NCBI RefSeq assembly: GCF_023100945.1
Contig: NZ_CP064689.1
Coordinates: 3,020,001-3,084,000, forward strand
From: Bradyrhizobium sp. 200
GTDB lineage: Bacteria > Pseudomonadota > Alphaproteobacteria > Rhizobiales > Xanthobacteraceae
Direction: 5' to 3'
DNA length: 64,000 nt
Shown: piece after piece, positions 49,102 through 58,558 of the stretch
Layout of the letters: the number at the start of each line of letters is the position of its first letter
How positions within the stretch are numbered: position 1 is the first letter of the stretch
Translations under genes and position numbers: made by a program
The notes under the pieces: generated by a model
Databases searched by the model: none
Seen by the model: only the letters and a program-made list of their open reading frames with translations
What the model was told of the DNA's origin: nothing

Positions 49102-49135
49102 AAAAGGGCCGCCAGTCGGGCGGCCCTTTTTCATT
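49102..49135 (+). terminator. bidirectional terminator between convergent secreted-protein genes
   Basis: AAAAGGGCCGCC (49102-49113) pairs with GGCGGCCCTTTT (49119-49130) around AGTCG, with A's and T's on both sides. It serves the DUF1236-like gene on the plus strand and the Gly/Tyr-rich gene on the minus strand. Confidence 0.85.
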
Positions 49136-49143
49136 TTGCCGGA

Positions 49144-49515
49144 TCACCAGCGACGCCAGTAGCCGCCGTAATACCGCGGACCATAGAATCGCGGACCGCC
49201 ATAGTAGGCGTAGGCCGGGCGAATCACGCGGCGATAGCGAACCACGGGATAGTAGGGATCGCCGTAATATCCGCCATAGTAGGCCGGCGCATAGCCGCCG
49301 TAATAGCCGGGGTAGCCGCCATAATATCCGTAACCCGGGCCGTAGGCGTAGGCGTTCGAGGCCAGTCCGCCAATCACGGCGCCCGCGATCAGTCCGCCAG
49401 CCACGGCCGGGAAAAATCCCCCGCCGCGCCAGTGTGCCTCCGCCGGCGACGGTGCCGCTACCGCCGTCAAGCCCAGGACCGCCGCCGCGGCCAAAGCCAA
49501 AGGTGCCTTCCTCAT
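49144..49515 (-). CDS. Gly/Tyr-rich secreted protein
   Basis: A 123-residue protein with a signal peptide (MRKAPLALAAAAVLGLTAVA, cleaved after AEA), a glycine-rich hydrophobic segment (VAGGLIAGAVIGGLASNAYA) that could span the outer membrane or anchor it, and a low-complexity tail of YGGYPGYYGGYAPAYYGGYY-type repeats. Such proteins are common and of unknown function in Bradyrhizobium and relatives. The ribosome site AGGAGTG-like sequence lies ahead of the ATG at 49515. Confidence 0.85.
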   Translation of the reverse strand: MRKAPLALAAAAVLGLTAVAAPSPAEAHWRGGGFFPAVAGGLIAGAVIGGLASNAYAYGPGYGYYGGYPGYYGGYAPAYYGGYYGDPYYPVVRYRRVIRPAYAYYGGPRFYGPRYYGGYWRRW

Positions 49516-49768
49516 GGACCACTCCTTTTTCGTAAACCAGACACTCGATCAACACATTTGGGTGAAGTTCGTTGCTTGAGGCGTGGGTTTCCAGCGGCTT
49601 CACCCGCAGATTTAACTTTCATGAATGGCTGTTCAGGACGGCGCTAAAGCACATCGCCGTCCTGTCTGGAGGATCGTCAATTTCTCTCCGATTTGGAACT
49701 CAAGGCTCCGTGAGGCTGTATTCCTTCCAACCGGGCGAAGCGCGACGAAACCCGGTCTACGGGGCCCG

Positions 49769-50781
49769 CTACCACCCCTCCAGCACGATCTTGCCGCGCG
49801 ACTTGCCGCTTTCCAGCAGCGCATGCGCGCGCTTCAGATTGGCGGCGTTGATGGTGCCAAAGGTCTGGTCGAGGGTGGTGCGCAGCACGCCCTTGTCGAG
49901 GAGGTCGGCGACGTCGTTCAGGAGGTTGTGCTGGGCGATCATGTCAGCGGTCTGGAACGACGAGCGCGTGAACATCGATTCCCAATGGATCGAGACGGCC
50001 TTGCCCTTGAAGGCAGAGACGGTGAATTCCGGGGGATCGTCGATCAGGCCGAACTTGCCTTGCGGCGCCATGAAATCCGCGATCGCCTTGTAGTGCTGGT
50101 CGGTGAAGGTGAGGCTCGCAACCAGCACCACCGGCGGCACCTTCAGCTTCTCGATCTGCTCCTTCATCGGTTTGGAATGGTCGACCACGGCGTGCGCGCC
50201 GAGATCGAGACACCATTTTTGCGACTCCGGACGCGTGGCGGTGGCGACTACCGTCAGCCCGGTGAGGCGACGCGCGAGCTGGATCAGGATCGAACCGACG
50301 CCACCGGCGCCGCCGGTGATCAGCAGGGTGCGCGGGTCGACGCTCTTGCCCGGCACGGCGCCGAGCCGGTCGAACAGCAATTCCCACGCGGTGATCGAGG
50401 TCAGCGGCAAGGCAGCGGCCTGCGCGAACGACAGCGATTTCGGCTTCTTGCCGACGATGCGCTCGTCGACCAGATGAAATTCCGCATTGGTGCCCTGGCG
50501 CAGGATCGAGCCGGCGTAAAACACTTCGTCGCCCGGCTTGAAGAGCGTGACCTCGGGTCCGGCCGCATCGACGATGCCGGCCGCGTCATAACCCAGGATT
50601 TTTGTCTCGCCCTCGGGAGGCGCGGCGCGCTTGCGGACCTTGTAGTCGACCGGGTTGGCCGGTTCGCCTTGACGGCAACCCTGACGTCGCGGCCCTTCGG
50701 TTCCGGCTTGGCGGTCTCGAAATCGATCAGCGAATCCGCGTCCTCTATGGGGAGCGATTTTCGGTATCCGACGGCCTTCAT
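49769..50781 (-). pseudogene. zinc-type alcohol dehydrogenase / quinone oxidoreductase, frameshifted
   Basis: Together the two frames make an MDR-superfamily enzyme of about 337 residues. The start at 50781 (GGAGGG upstream) gives MKAVGYRKSLPIEDADSLID and continues to VAVKAN at 50662. There the family pattern breaks off. From about 50656 the next frame reads NPVDYKVRKRAAPPEGETKI, continues through GYDAAGIVDAAGPEVTLFKP, and runs to 49769 with LLITGGAGGVGSILIQLARR as cofactor-binding motif. One C inserted in 50657-50664 would restore VKANPANPVDYKV. It is either a one-base deletion or a sequencing error. It lies divergent to an HxlR-type regulator, a common pairing for quinone-stress response. 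Confidence 0.82.
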
Positions 50782-50922
50782 GTCCGTACCCTCCTGCTTT
50801 GCTTGAGCGGGTCTCTCTATTTTTGACGCGTTTTCTTCACGCGAACCGAGATCCACTTCGCTTGAAAACGCTTTCGTTGCTTAACTGTCGCGCTGGCATC
50901 AACTTGGCAAGTACTGTAAATT

Positions 50923-50939
50923 CAGGGAACTAGTCCCTG
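50923..50939. promoter_or_regulatory. palindromic operator candidate for the HxlR-type regulator
   Basis: CAGGGA and TCCCTG form a perfect dyad around ACTAG, in the 194-base divergent region between the dehydrogenase and HxlR genes. Outer bases extend it imperfectly (AGTACTGTAAATT on the left, TTTGGATACTATT on the right). Confidence 0.5.
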
Positions 50940-50975
50940 TTTGGATACTATTGGGAAATAGCCCAGGAAACGACA

Positions 50976-51353
50976 ATGAAACGGCGGAATTTTGCCCATC
51001 GGCCCGGCTGCGCGGTCGAGGCCACGCTCGATCTGATCGATGGCAAGTGGAAAGGGGTGATCCTGTTTCACCTGCAGGCCGGCACCCAGCGGTTCGGGGA
51101 GTTGCGGCGGCGGATGCCCGGGATTACCCAGCGCATGCTGACCAAGCAGCTTCGGGCGCTCGAGGACGACAAACTCGTGATCCGCAAGGTCTATGCCGAG
51201 GTGCCGCCGCGGGTCGAATACACGCTGTCGGACATTGGCGAGAGCCTGCGGCCGGTGATCGAGACGCTGCGGGCATGGGGCGAGGGCCACCAGGAACGGC
51301 TATCCTGCGGGCCTGTGTCCGACGCCGTCAAAACGCCCGATCGCGCGGCGTAG
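50976..51353 (+). CDS. HxlR-family winged-helix transcriptional regulator
   Basis: A 125-residue regulator. CAVEATLDLIDGKWKGVILF with its conserved Cys near the N-terminus, RFGELRRRMPGITQRMLTKQ (recognition helix) and a winged region RVEYTLSDIGESLRPVIETL are typical. Related proteins such as YodB and HypR sense quinones or electrophiles through that cysteine and control adjacent oxidoreductases. The divergent dehydrogenase at 49769 is the likely target, by position. Confidence 0.92.
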   Translation: MKRRNFAHRPGCAVEATLDLIDGKWKGVILFHLQAGTQRFGELRRRMPGITQRMLTKQLRALEDDKLVIRKVYAEVPPRVEYTLSDIGESLRPVIETLRAWGEGHQERLSCGPVSDAVKTPDRAA

Positions 51354-51435
51354 CTGCCGGTATTGTGTACCGCGTTATCTTCTCTCGTTGCCGCCTCGCA
51401 TCTATATGTGTGGCGCCAAATTCCGGGATTTTCGC

Positions 51436-52830
51436 ATGAATTTGATCCGCTCTTTCGTCCTGCTGCTGGCCTCTGTTGTCGTTGCAACGCCTGCGCCGGC
51501 GCAGGATCGGCGCGTGCCGTCCTCGGCCGCCGAGCTGCGGCTGTCCTACGCGCCGATCGTGCAGCGTGTGCAGCCGGCGGTGGTGAACGTTTATGCCGCC
51601 AAGACGGTGCAGAATCGCAACCCGCTGTTGGACGACCCGGTCTTCCGCCGCTTCTTCGGCGTGCCCGGCATGCAGCCCGAGCAGATGCAGCGCTCGCTCG
51701 GATCGGGCGTGATGGTCGACCCGGCGGGGCTCGTGGTCACCAACAACCACGTCATCGAGGGCGCCGATCAGGTCAAGATTTCGCTGGCTGACAAGCGCGA
51801 GTTCGAAGCCGAGATCGTGCTCAAGGACAGCCGCACCGATCTGGCCGTGCTGCGCGTGAAGGACGGAAGGGAGAAATTCGCAACCCTGGACTTTGCCAAT
51901 TCCGATGAACTGCTGGTCGGCGACGTCGTGCTCGCGATCGGTAACCCCTTCGGCGTCGGCCAGACCGTGACGCACGGCATCGTCTCGGCGCTGGCCCGCA
52001 CCAAGGTCGGCATCACCGACTACCAGTTCTTCATCCAGACCGATGCCGCGATCAATCCCGGCAATTCCGGCGGTGCGCTGGTCGACATGACCGGCAAGCT
52101 CGTCGGCATCAACACCGCGATCTTCTCGCGCTCCGGCGGCTCGCAGGGCATCGGCTTTGCAATCCCGGCCAACATGGTGCGCGTGGTTGTGGCGTCCGCC
52201 AAGAGCGGCGGCAAGGCCGTCAAGCGGCCGTGGCTGGGCGCAAAACTGCAGGCGGTGACGCCCGAAATCGCCGAAACGCTCGGGCTGAAACTGCCGAACG
52301 GCGCCTTGGTCGCCAATGTCGCGCCGAACAGTCCGGCTGCCCGCGCCGGCCTGAAGCCGTCCGACCTGATCGTCGCGATCGAAAGCCAGACGATCGACGA
52401 CCCCAACGCGTTCGACTATCGCTTTGCCACGCGACCGCTCGGCGGTTCGACCCAGATCGACGTGCAGCGTTCCGGCAAGACCGTGAAATTGACGGTACCG
52501 CTGGAGACGGCCCCCGATACCAACCGCGAAGAAATCGTGCTCACCGCACGCTCGCCATTCCAGGGCGCCAAGGTCGCCAATATTTCGCCGGCGATCGCCG
52601 ACGAGTTGCATCTGGATTCCCAGACCGAGGGCGTCGTGGTGATCGATCTCGCCGACGGCGGCACCGCGGCCAGCGTCGGCTTCCAGAAGGGCGACATCAT
52701 CCTTGCGGTCAACAGCCAGAAGATCAGCAAGACCAGCGACCTCGACAAGGCATCGAAGGCGTCATCCAGGCTGTGGCGCATCGTCGTGGTGCGCGGCGGC
52801 CAGCAGATCAACGTGACGCTGGGCGGATGA
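51436..52830 (+). CDS. periplasmic serine protease of the HtrA/DegP (Do) family
   Basis: A 464-residue protease with a signal peptide (MNLIRSFVLLLASVVVATPA, then PAQ). The catalytic triad is His105 (NNHVIEG), Asp135 (SRTDLAVLR) and Ser211 (NPGNSGGAL). Two PDZ domains follow (about residues 255-350 and 370-460), the first with RPWLGAKLQAVTPEIAETLG. It degrades or refolds damaged envelope proteins. The start is ATG 51436. The longer frame to 51388 lacks a signal-peptide-like N-terminus. Its TGA overlaps the rarA ATG by four bases. Confidence 0.94.
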   Translation: MNLIRSFVLLLASVVVATPAPAQDRRVPSSAAELRLSYAPIVQRVQPAVVNVYAAKTVQNRNPLLDDPVFRRFFGVPGMQPEQMQRSLGSGVMVDPAGLVVTNNHVIEGADQVKISLADKREFEAEIVLKDSRTDLAVLRVKDGREKFATLDFANSDELLVGDVVLAIGNPFGVGQTVTHGIVSALARTKVGITDYQFFIQTDAAINPGNSGGALVDMTGKLVGINTAIFSRSGGSQGIGFAIPANMVRVVVASAKSGGKAVKRPWLGAKLQAVTPEIAETLGLKLPNGALVANVAPNSPAARAGLKPSDLIVAIESQTIDDPNAFDYRFATRPLGGSTQIDVQRSGKTVKLTVPLETAPDTNREEIVLTARSPFQGAKVANISPAIADELHLDSQTEGVVVIDLADGGTAASVGFQKGDIILAVNSQKISKTSDLDKASKASSRLWRIVVVRGGQQINVTLGG

Positions 52831-54161
52831 GCCCGAAGCAACCCCGCGAGGCGACCAACCTCTTTGCCGCGGCAGGGATGGAGGAGGATGCGCCGCGTCC
52901 GCTGCCCGACCGGCTGCGCCCGCGCACGCTCGCCGATGTCGTGGGCCAGGATCACATCCTCGGTCCCGACGGCGCGCTGACGCGCATGCTGGAGACGCGG
53001 ACGCTGGGCTCGCTGGTGTTCTGGGGACCGCCCGGCACCGGCAAGACCACCGTGGCGCGGCTGCTGGCTGACGCCACCGAACTGCATTTCGAGCAGATTT
53101 CCGCGGTGTTTTCCGGCGTCGCCGACTTGAAGAAAGTATTCGACGCGGCGCGCGCCCGGCGCGAGATGGGCAAGGGCACGCTGCTGTTCGTCGACGAGGT
53201 GCACCGTTTCAACCGCGCGCAGCAGGATTCATTCCTGCCCGTGATGGAAGACGGCACGGTGGTGCTGGTCGGCGCCACCACGGAAAATCCGTCGTTCGAG
53301 CTCAACGCCGCGCTGTTGTCGCGGGCGCGGGTTCTGGTGTTTCATTCGCTCGATGCCGCTGCGATCGAAAAACTGTTTGCGCATGCCGAAAAGGTCGAGG
53401 GCCGAAAACTGCCGCTCGATGCGGAGGCGCGCGCCGTGCTGGTGCGGATGGCCGATGGCGACGGCCGCGCCGCGCTGACCCTGGTCGAAGAGGTCTGGCG
53501 CGCCGCGCGCAAGGACGAAGTCTTCAACGCCGCGCAGTTGCAGGAAATCCTGCAGCGCCGCGCGCCGATCTACGACAAGTCCGCCGACGGTCATTACAAC
53601 CTGATCTCGGCGCTGCATAAATCGGTGCGCGGCTCCGATCCCGATGCCGCGCTGTACTACCTCGCGCGCATGCTGGATGCCGGCGAGGATCCGCTGTTTT
53701 TGGCGCGGCGCGTGGTGCGCATGGCGGTCGAGGACATCGGCCTTGCCGATCCGCAAGCGCTGGTGATCTGCAATGCCGCCAAGGATGCGTTCGATTTTCT
53801 GGGGTCTCCCGAGGGCGAACTCGCGATCGCGCAGGCCGTCATCTATCTTGCCACCGCGCCGAAATCGAACGCCGCCTACAAGGCGTTTGGCGCGGCGATG
53901 CGCACGGCGAAGGAGGGCGGTTCGCTGCTGCCGCCAAAGCATATCCTCAATTCGCCGACCAAGCTGATGAAGTCGGAAGGCTATGGTTCCGGCTATGAAT
54001 ACGATCATGACGCGCCGGACGCGTTCTCCGGGCAGGACTACTTCCCGGAAGCACTGGGGCGGCAAACCTTCTACGATCCGCCGGACCGCGGTTTCGAGCG
54101 CGAGATCCGCAAGCGGCTGGATTACTGGGCGAAGTTGCGGCGGGAGCGAGAGCGCGAATGA
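52827..54161 (+). CDS. rarA: replication-associated recombination protein RarA (MgsA)
   Basis: A 444-residue AAA+ ATPase of the clamp-loader-like family. Walker A GPPGTGKT is at residues 67-74, Walker B is LLFVDEVHRFN, and sensor 1 is GATTENPSFELN. The C-terminal tetramerisation part contains SALHKSVRGSDPDAALYYLA and AVEDIGLADPQALVICNAA. It acts at stalled replication forks. The start overlaps the htrA stop (ATGA), and its own TGA overlaps the next gene's ATG, so three genes are translationally linked. Confidence 0.96.
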   Translation: MSPKQPREATNLFAAAGMEEDAPRPLPDRLRPRTLADVVGQDHILGPDGALTRMLETRTLGSLVFWGPPGTGKTTVARLLADATELHFEQISAVFSGVADLKKVFDAARARREMGKGTLLFVDEVHRFNRAQQDSFLPVMEDGTVVLVGATTENPSFELNAALLSRARVLVFHSLDAAAIEKLFAHAEKVEGRKLPLDAEARAVLVRMADGDGRAALTLVEEVWRAARKDEVFNAAQLQEILQRRAPIYDKSADGHYNLISALHKSVRGSDPDAALYYLARMLDAGEDPLFLARRVVRMAVEDIGLADPQALVICNAAKDAFDFLGSPEGELAIAQAVIYLATAPKSNAAYKAFGAAMRTAKEGGSLLPPKHILNSPTKLMKSEGYGSGYEYDHDAPDAFSGQDYFPEALGRQTFYDPPDRGFEREIRKRLDYWAKLRRERERE

Positions 54162-54874
54162 TGAGTTTCGGGGACTATCTCAAGCAGGCCATCCGGGCCG
54201 TCGCATGTGTGGTGGTGCTGGCGTCGCCGCTCGCCGCAGCCGCGGAGACGGTCGAGGTGGCGCCGGGCGTGCAGGTGACCAAGCGAAGCTTCACAGCGCC
54301 GGTCAACGAGCAGCCGTTCTTTGGATTTACGGCCAAGACTCCGGAGCAGAAGGCCGAGGATGAGAAGTTCGTGAGCGCCATCATCGGCGCCACCGGGTCT
54401 CGCGAAAAGGCTTTCGAGGAAACAACCAAGCGCGCCTGGATAGCGATACAGGCCGGCAAGGTACGGGAAGCCGCGATCCGGTTTAATCAGGCCTTTCTCA
54501 TTTCGCCTGAACAGAGCAGCGTCTATCATGGCTTTGCGGTGATTGCTCAGGCTCGCTTCAATGATTTCGATGCCGCCGACGAACTGTTCAGGATTGCGCT
54601 CAAGCAGCCTCATCCGGTGAAGGCGCTCAAGGCCGACTATGGCCGGCTGCTCCTGATCGCCAAACGGCCGCGCGATGCGCAGGCGGTGCTGGACCAGGCC
54701 GTCAAGGAGTCCCCCGACTTCAGCGATGCCTGGACCAATCTCGCCTGGGCCAGGTTCCAGAACGGAGACCCGGCGGCGGCCTGCGCCGCTGCGGAGGAGG
54801 CCGCCAAAAAGCGCCCGTCGAACAATTCCATCAGCGACCTGACGGCGGTGAGAAACGTCGCGCAGTGCAAATAG
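54158..54874 (+). CDS. secreted TPR-like protein
   Basis: A 238-residue protein. The N-terminal hydrophobic stretch IRAVACVVVLASPLAAAAET is a signal peptide. Residues about 95-225 form helical hairpin repeats of the TPR type (AWIAIQAGKVREAAIRFNQA, then VKESPDFSDAWTNLAWARFQ). TPR domains bind protein partners, and the partner is unknown. Two cysteines occur late (AACAAAEEA and the C-terminal NVAQCK). The ATG overlaps the rarA stop by four bases. Confidence 0.82.
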   Translation: MMSFGDYLKQAIRAVACVVVLASPLAAAAETVEVAPGVQVTKRSFTAPVNEQPFFGFTAKTPEQKAEDEKFVSAIIGATGSREKAFEETTKRAWIAIQAGKVREAAIRFNQAFLISPEQSSVYHGFAVIAQARFNDFDAADELFRIALKQPHPVKALKADYGRLLLIAKRPRDAQAVLDQAVKESPDFSDAWTNLAWARFQNGDPAAACAAAEEAAKKRPSNNSISDLTAVRNVAQCK

Positions 54875-54880
54875 CGTCCG

Positions 54881-55816
54881 CTATTTTCCCGTTTTGACGA
54901 AATCCAGGATCTGATCGGTCAGCCGGGTGTCGGCGGTGTTGATCGAATACACCTCCGACATGTGGCTGTGCTGCGGCAGCAGGAAAGCGCGCGCGCACCC
55001 GGCGGCGCGTTTGCAGCTTGCATCCTTCGCGAGATCGAATTGCAGCACGAAGCCTTCCGGATCAAGTTCAGCGGCGGCTATCATCAGCGGGATATCCGTT
55101 GTAGCCAAACCGGACAGCGAGGATCGTTCGGCGTAGCGCGCGGGATCGGCGCCGAAATAGGCGCGCTGGGTATCGGCGAGCGGTGTCGCGGTCAGGTCGT
55201 AAATTCCCGACAGCATGATCGCGCCGGCCAGGCCGCCACCCTTCACCTTGTGGAATTCGGGATGCGAGACATAGTTTGCGACGTGAACCGCGCCGGCGGA
55301 ATGTCCCATCAGGTAGATGCGCGCGGGATTGCCGCCACGTTCGCCGATCTTGTCGGTGATCCACTTGACCGCCGCGGCCATATCCTCGGCACCCGCCGGC
55401 CAGGGCGCCTGCGGCGCGAGGCGATAGGTGGCGTTGACGCCGATGAAGCCGTTCCTTGCCGCCCACAGCATGATGTTGTCGTAGAACGGGCTGGTCGGTG
55501 TGGTCCGCTTGTTGCCGCCGACGAAGGCGCCGGCATGCACATAGATCAGAACCGGCCGGGCCGATGTCACGTTATCCGGTGCGAAGATATCGAGCAGGTT
55601 GCGATCGGCAGGGCCGTATTTAACGTCCCGCTCGACCTTGACGCCCTGATACGGCTCTTTTTCCTGCAGCGGCGCGTAGAGCTCCACCGTCTTGGGTGGG
55701 TCGATGACGCGGCCGAGTTCCAGGAGCTTCCAGGCCAGATCCTCCGGCATCTGCGCCCACGCTGGGCTCGCGGCCATTGCCGCCAGAACGGTCAAAGCCG
55801 ACCTTGATAATTTCAT
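54881..55816 (-). CDS. secreted alpha/beta hydrolase (esterase/lipase type)
   Basis: A 311-residue protein starting at ATG 55816, with signal peptide MKLSRSALTVLAAMAASPAW. An oxyanion-hole motif HAGAF stands at the HGG position, and the nucleophile serine is in YLMGHSAGAVHVANYVSHPE. The catalytic Asp (AAAELDPE) and His (LPQHSHMSEVY) follow in order. This is the hormone-sensitive-lipase/carboxylesterase-like group. The substrate is unknown. A 13-codon longer start at 55855 is possible but would precede the signal peptide with charged residues. It is convergent with the TPR-like gene. Confidence 0.9.
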   Translation of the reverse strand: MKLSRSALTVLAAMAASPAWAQMPEDLAWKLLELGRVIDPPKTVELYAPLQEKEPYQGVKVERDVKYGPADRNLLDIFAPDNVTSARPVLIYVHAGAFVGGNKRTTPTSPFYDNIMLWAARNGFIGVNATYRLAPQAPWPAGAEDMAAAVKWITDKIGERGGNPARIYLMGHSAGAVHVANYVSHPEFHKVKGGGLAGAIMLSGIYDLTATPLADTQRAYFGADPARYAERSSLSGLATTDIPLMIAAAELDPEGFVLQFDLAKDASCKRAAGCARAFLLPQHSHMSEVYSINTADTRLTDQILDFVKTGK

Positions 55817-55948
55817 CCGGACTGCCCCACGTTTCTTGGTTGTTTGGCCTAACATGGCCGATCCGGCGCCTGATTTGTACTGAATTCGCCGTGACGATTC
55901 GCTGCTTTTGCGCTACCCAACCGCTTAACTTTCGGAGCCGCAGCCATC

Positions 55949-57145
55949 ATGAGCCGACGTGTCAAGAGACCTCTCCGCCCCGCGGGCGATCGCCCGAAGG
56001 GCGCGCGTCCTTATCGAGGCTCGTCAGCCGAGCGGCCGCCGGCGCATCGCCCGGGCGGAAAGCCAGCGGCGCGGTTTGCGGCTTCGCCACCCCGTGCTTC
56101 AAAGCCTCTTGTCGCCGAGCCGGCGAAGGTCGCGCCCGAGCCGCCGCCGCTGCCGACCAAGGTCCAGACCGTCGTCGTCACCGCGGACGAGAACAACATG
56201 CGCGTCGATCGCTTCCTCGAGGCGCGTTTCCCCGGCCTTTCGTTCTCCCACATCCAGCGCATCGTTCGCAAAGGCGAGCTGCGCGTCAACGGCAAGCGCG
56301 CCGACAGCAAGGACCGGCTGGAAGAAGGCCAGAGCGTGCGCATTCCGCCGCTCAAGCTCGATACGCCGAAGGGCGCAGGCCCGCTCTCCGAAGCCGCCAC
56401 CAAGACACTGCAGGCGCTGAAGGAGATGACGCTGTTCGAGGACGCCGACGTCATGGTGCTGAACAAGCCGGCGGGTCTCGCCGTGCAGGGCGGCTCCGGC
56501 ATCACGCGCAACGTCGACCTGATGCTGGAAGTGATGCGCGACGCCAAGGGGCAGAAGCCGCGGCTGGTGCATCGGTTGGACCGGGAAACGTCCGGCTGCT
56601 TGCTGATCGCCAAGACGCGCTTTGCCGCGACCGCCTTGACAGGCTCTTTCCGCCATCGTTCGGCGCGAAAAATCTACTGGGCGCTGGTGGCGGGCGTGCC
56701 GAAGCCGAAACAGGGCCGCATCTCGACCTATCTCGCCAAGGAAGAGAACGAAGACGACAGCATCATGCGCGTGGCAAAACATGGCGACGAGGGCGCAAGC
56801 CACGCGGTCACGTATTATGCGGTGGTCGAGACCTCCGCCCAAAAACTCGCCTGGGTATCGCTGAAGCCGGTCACGGGACGAACCCATCAATTGCGCGCCC
56901 ACATGGCGCATATCGATCACGCCATCGTCGGCGATCCCAAATATTTCAACAAGGAGAATTGGGATCTGCCGGGCGGCCTGCAGAACCGCCTTCATCTGCT
57001 GGCGCGGCGGATCGTGATCCCGCATCCGCGCGGCGGCGTGATCGACGTCAGCGCGCCGTTGCCGCCGCACATGCTGCAGTCCTGGAATCTGCTCGGGCTG
57101 GAGCACGACCGGTTCGATCCGATCGAGAACGCGCCGGAGGAATAG
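55949..57145 (+). CDS. RluA-family 23S/tRNA pseudouridine synthase
   Basis: A 398-residue enzyme. A basic, Pro-rich N-terminal extension (about 70 residues) precedes an S4 RNA-binding domain (MRVDRFLEARFPGLSFSHIQ, then RIVRKGELRVNGKR). The catalytic motif HRLDRETSGCLLIAK contains the active Asp. LKPVTGRTHQLRAHMAHIDH is the second hallmark. It isomerises uridine in rRNA or tRNA. Substrate choice among RluA, RluC and RluD types cannot be read reliably, although the S4 domain favours RluC/RluD-like activity on 23S rRNA. Confidence 0.93.
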   Translation: MSRRVKRPLRPAGDRPKGARPYRGSSAERPPAHRPGGKPAARFAASPPRASKPLVAEPAKVAPEPPPLPTKVQTVVVTADENNMRVDRFLEARFPGLSFSHIQRIVRKGELRVNGKRADSKDRLEEGQSVRIPPLKLDTPKGAGPLSEAATKTLQALKEMTLFEDADVMVLNKPAGLAVQGGSGITRNVDLMLEVMRDAKGQKPRLVHRLDRETSGCLLIAKTRFAATALTGSFRHRSARKIYWALVAGVPKPKQGRISTYLAKEENEDDSIMRVAKHGDEGASHAVTYYAVVETSAQKLAWVSLKPVTGRTHQLRAHMAHIDHAIVGDPKYFNKENWDLPGGLQNRLHLLARRIVIPHPRGGVIDVSAPLPPHMLQSWNLLGLEHDRFDPIENAPEE

Positions 57146-57249
57146 GGCGGGCCGCCTTTGTCAAGCCTCGCGCGCAGCAATATCGATCAAAGCAGCGTCG
57201 TGCAGTTACGGTAGCTTGCGGAGCGCAGTTGTTCGGAAAGGCTTTGCTC

Positions 57250-58467
57250 ATGACCCGCCATTGGCTCGGCGCCGCACTTCTCTCCTGTGTTCTTGCTGTC
57301 CTGCCGGCCACCGTCGCGGTGGCCCAGATACTGGTCCTCAAGGGAGGCAGCGTCTACGCCTCGCCTGAAGCAACGCCGATCTCCGACTCCGTCATCGTGA
57401 CATCGGCGGGCATCATCACAGCCGTCGGGCGCGCCGATGAGATCCAAATTCCGTCCGATGCGCGCGTGATCGATTGCTCCGGCAAGACCGTCGTCGCCGG
57501 CTTCTGGAACAGCCACGTCCATTTCACGGAAGCCGTCTGGAAGAACGCAGGCTCAGCCCCCGCCGCGCCGCTGCAGGAGCATATGCGGGAGATGCTGACG
57601 CGGTGGGGCTTTACGACCGTCTGGGATCTTGGGTCAGACGGGCAAGATACCCTGGCATTGCGCCGCCGGGTCAACGCCGGTGAGGTGCCGGGCCCGGATA
57701 TCTATTCGACACTGGACATCTTCCCCAAGGATGGCCATCCCGTCTACCTCCCGGCCGAAATGCAACTGCCGGAGGCTGCGACGCCCGACGAGGCGGCTCA
57801 GTTGGCGCGCAGGTATATCGGCCTGCTCGACGGCGTGAAGCTGTTCACCGGCTCCTTCAAGGGGGCCGGCAAGCCGGTCGTGAACATGGATCCGGCCGTG
57901 GCCAAGGCGGCCGTCGATGTGGCGCATGCCGCGGGCAAGCCGGTGTTCGCCCATCCGCAAAACATGGCGGGCGTGGAGGCTGTGATCGCGGCCGGCGTCG
58001 ACATCATGGCTCACACGGTGGCCGGCGAACCGGTCTATTCGCCCGGGCAACTCGCGCGCTTCAAGCAGCAGGGCATTGCCCTGGTTCCGACGCTGTCGCT
58101 GTTTTCAAAGCTTCCTGTTGCGCCCGATATAGCTGCGCGTCTGGTCGCTACGACCGTCAATCAGGTCAAGGCATTTTCCGACAATGGCGGTCCGGTGCTG
58201 TTCGGCACCGATGTTGGCTTCACGACGTATTACGACACCACGCTCGAATATGAGCTGATGCACCGCGCGCTGTCGGAACGCCAGATTCTGGCGTCGCTGA
58301 CGACCAATCCCGCGCAGTATTTCAAGGCCGCGAAGAAGGGCAGGGTCGAGAAGGGGTTTGATGCCGACGTCGTCGTGCTCGACGGCGATCCCATGGCCGA
58401 CGTTAAGAACCTCGCCAAGGTCGCCTACACGATCCGCGCCGGCAAGGTGATCTATCAAAAGCCCTGA
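57250..58467 (+). CDS. secreted amidohydrolase
   Basis: A 405-residue protein starting at ATG 57250 with signal peptide MTRHWLGAALLSCVLAVLPA (then TVAVAQ). The metal-binding HVHF motif lies in VVAGFWNSHVHFTEAVWKNA. A lysine (DGVKLFTGSFKG) probably becomes the carboxylated bridge. Later histidines (KPVFAHPQN, DIMAHTVAGE) and Asp in FGTDVGFTTYY complete the two-metal centre. It hydrolyses an imide or peptide-like bond, related to prolidase/imidazolonepropionase-type periplasmic amidohydrolases. The exact substrate is unknown. It is the first gene of an accessory patch. Confidence 0.9.
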   Translation: MTRHWLGAALLSCVLAVLPATVAVAQILVLKGGSVYASPEATPISDSVIVTSAGIITAVGRADEIQIPSDARVIDCSGKTVVAGFWNSHVHFTEAVWKNAGSAPAAPLQEHMREMLTRWGFTTVWDLGSDGQDTLALRRRVNAGEVPGPDIYSTLDIFPKDGHPVYLPAEMQLPEAATPDEAAQLARRYIGLLDGVKLFTGSFKGAGKPVVNMDPAVAKAAVDVAHAAGKPVFAHPQNMAGVEAVIAAGVDIMAHTVAGEPVYSPGQLARFKQQGIALVPTLSLFSKLPVAPDIAARLVATTVNQVKAFSDNGGPVLFGTDVGFTTYYDTTLEYELMHRALSERQILASLTTNPAQYFKAAKKGRVEKGFDADVVVLDGDPMADVKNLAKVAYTIRAGKVIYQKP

Positions 58468-58558
58468 GCTACCGCGCCGACCGAGCGGGGATTTATATAC
58501 TTGACTGAATAACTCAGCCGGCGATAGCGTTTTGCCTACCGCACAACCCGGATTCCTT

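Noticed and set aside
52230..52826. N-terminal extension of RarA
   Set aside because: It is the third frame of the HtrA protease gene. The ATGA overlap at 52827 marks the start.
55777..57249. Upstream open frame joined to the amidohydrolase
   Set aside because: It overlaps the RluA-family gene in another frame and lacks family sequence. The signal peptide at 57250 marks the true start.
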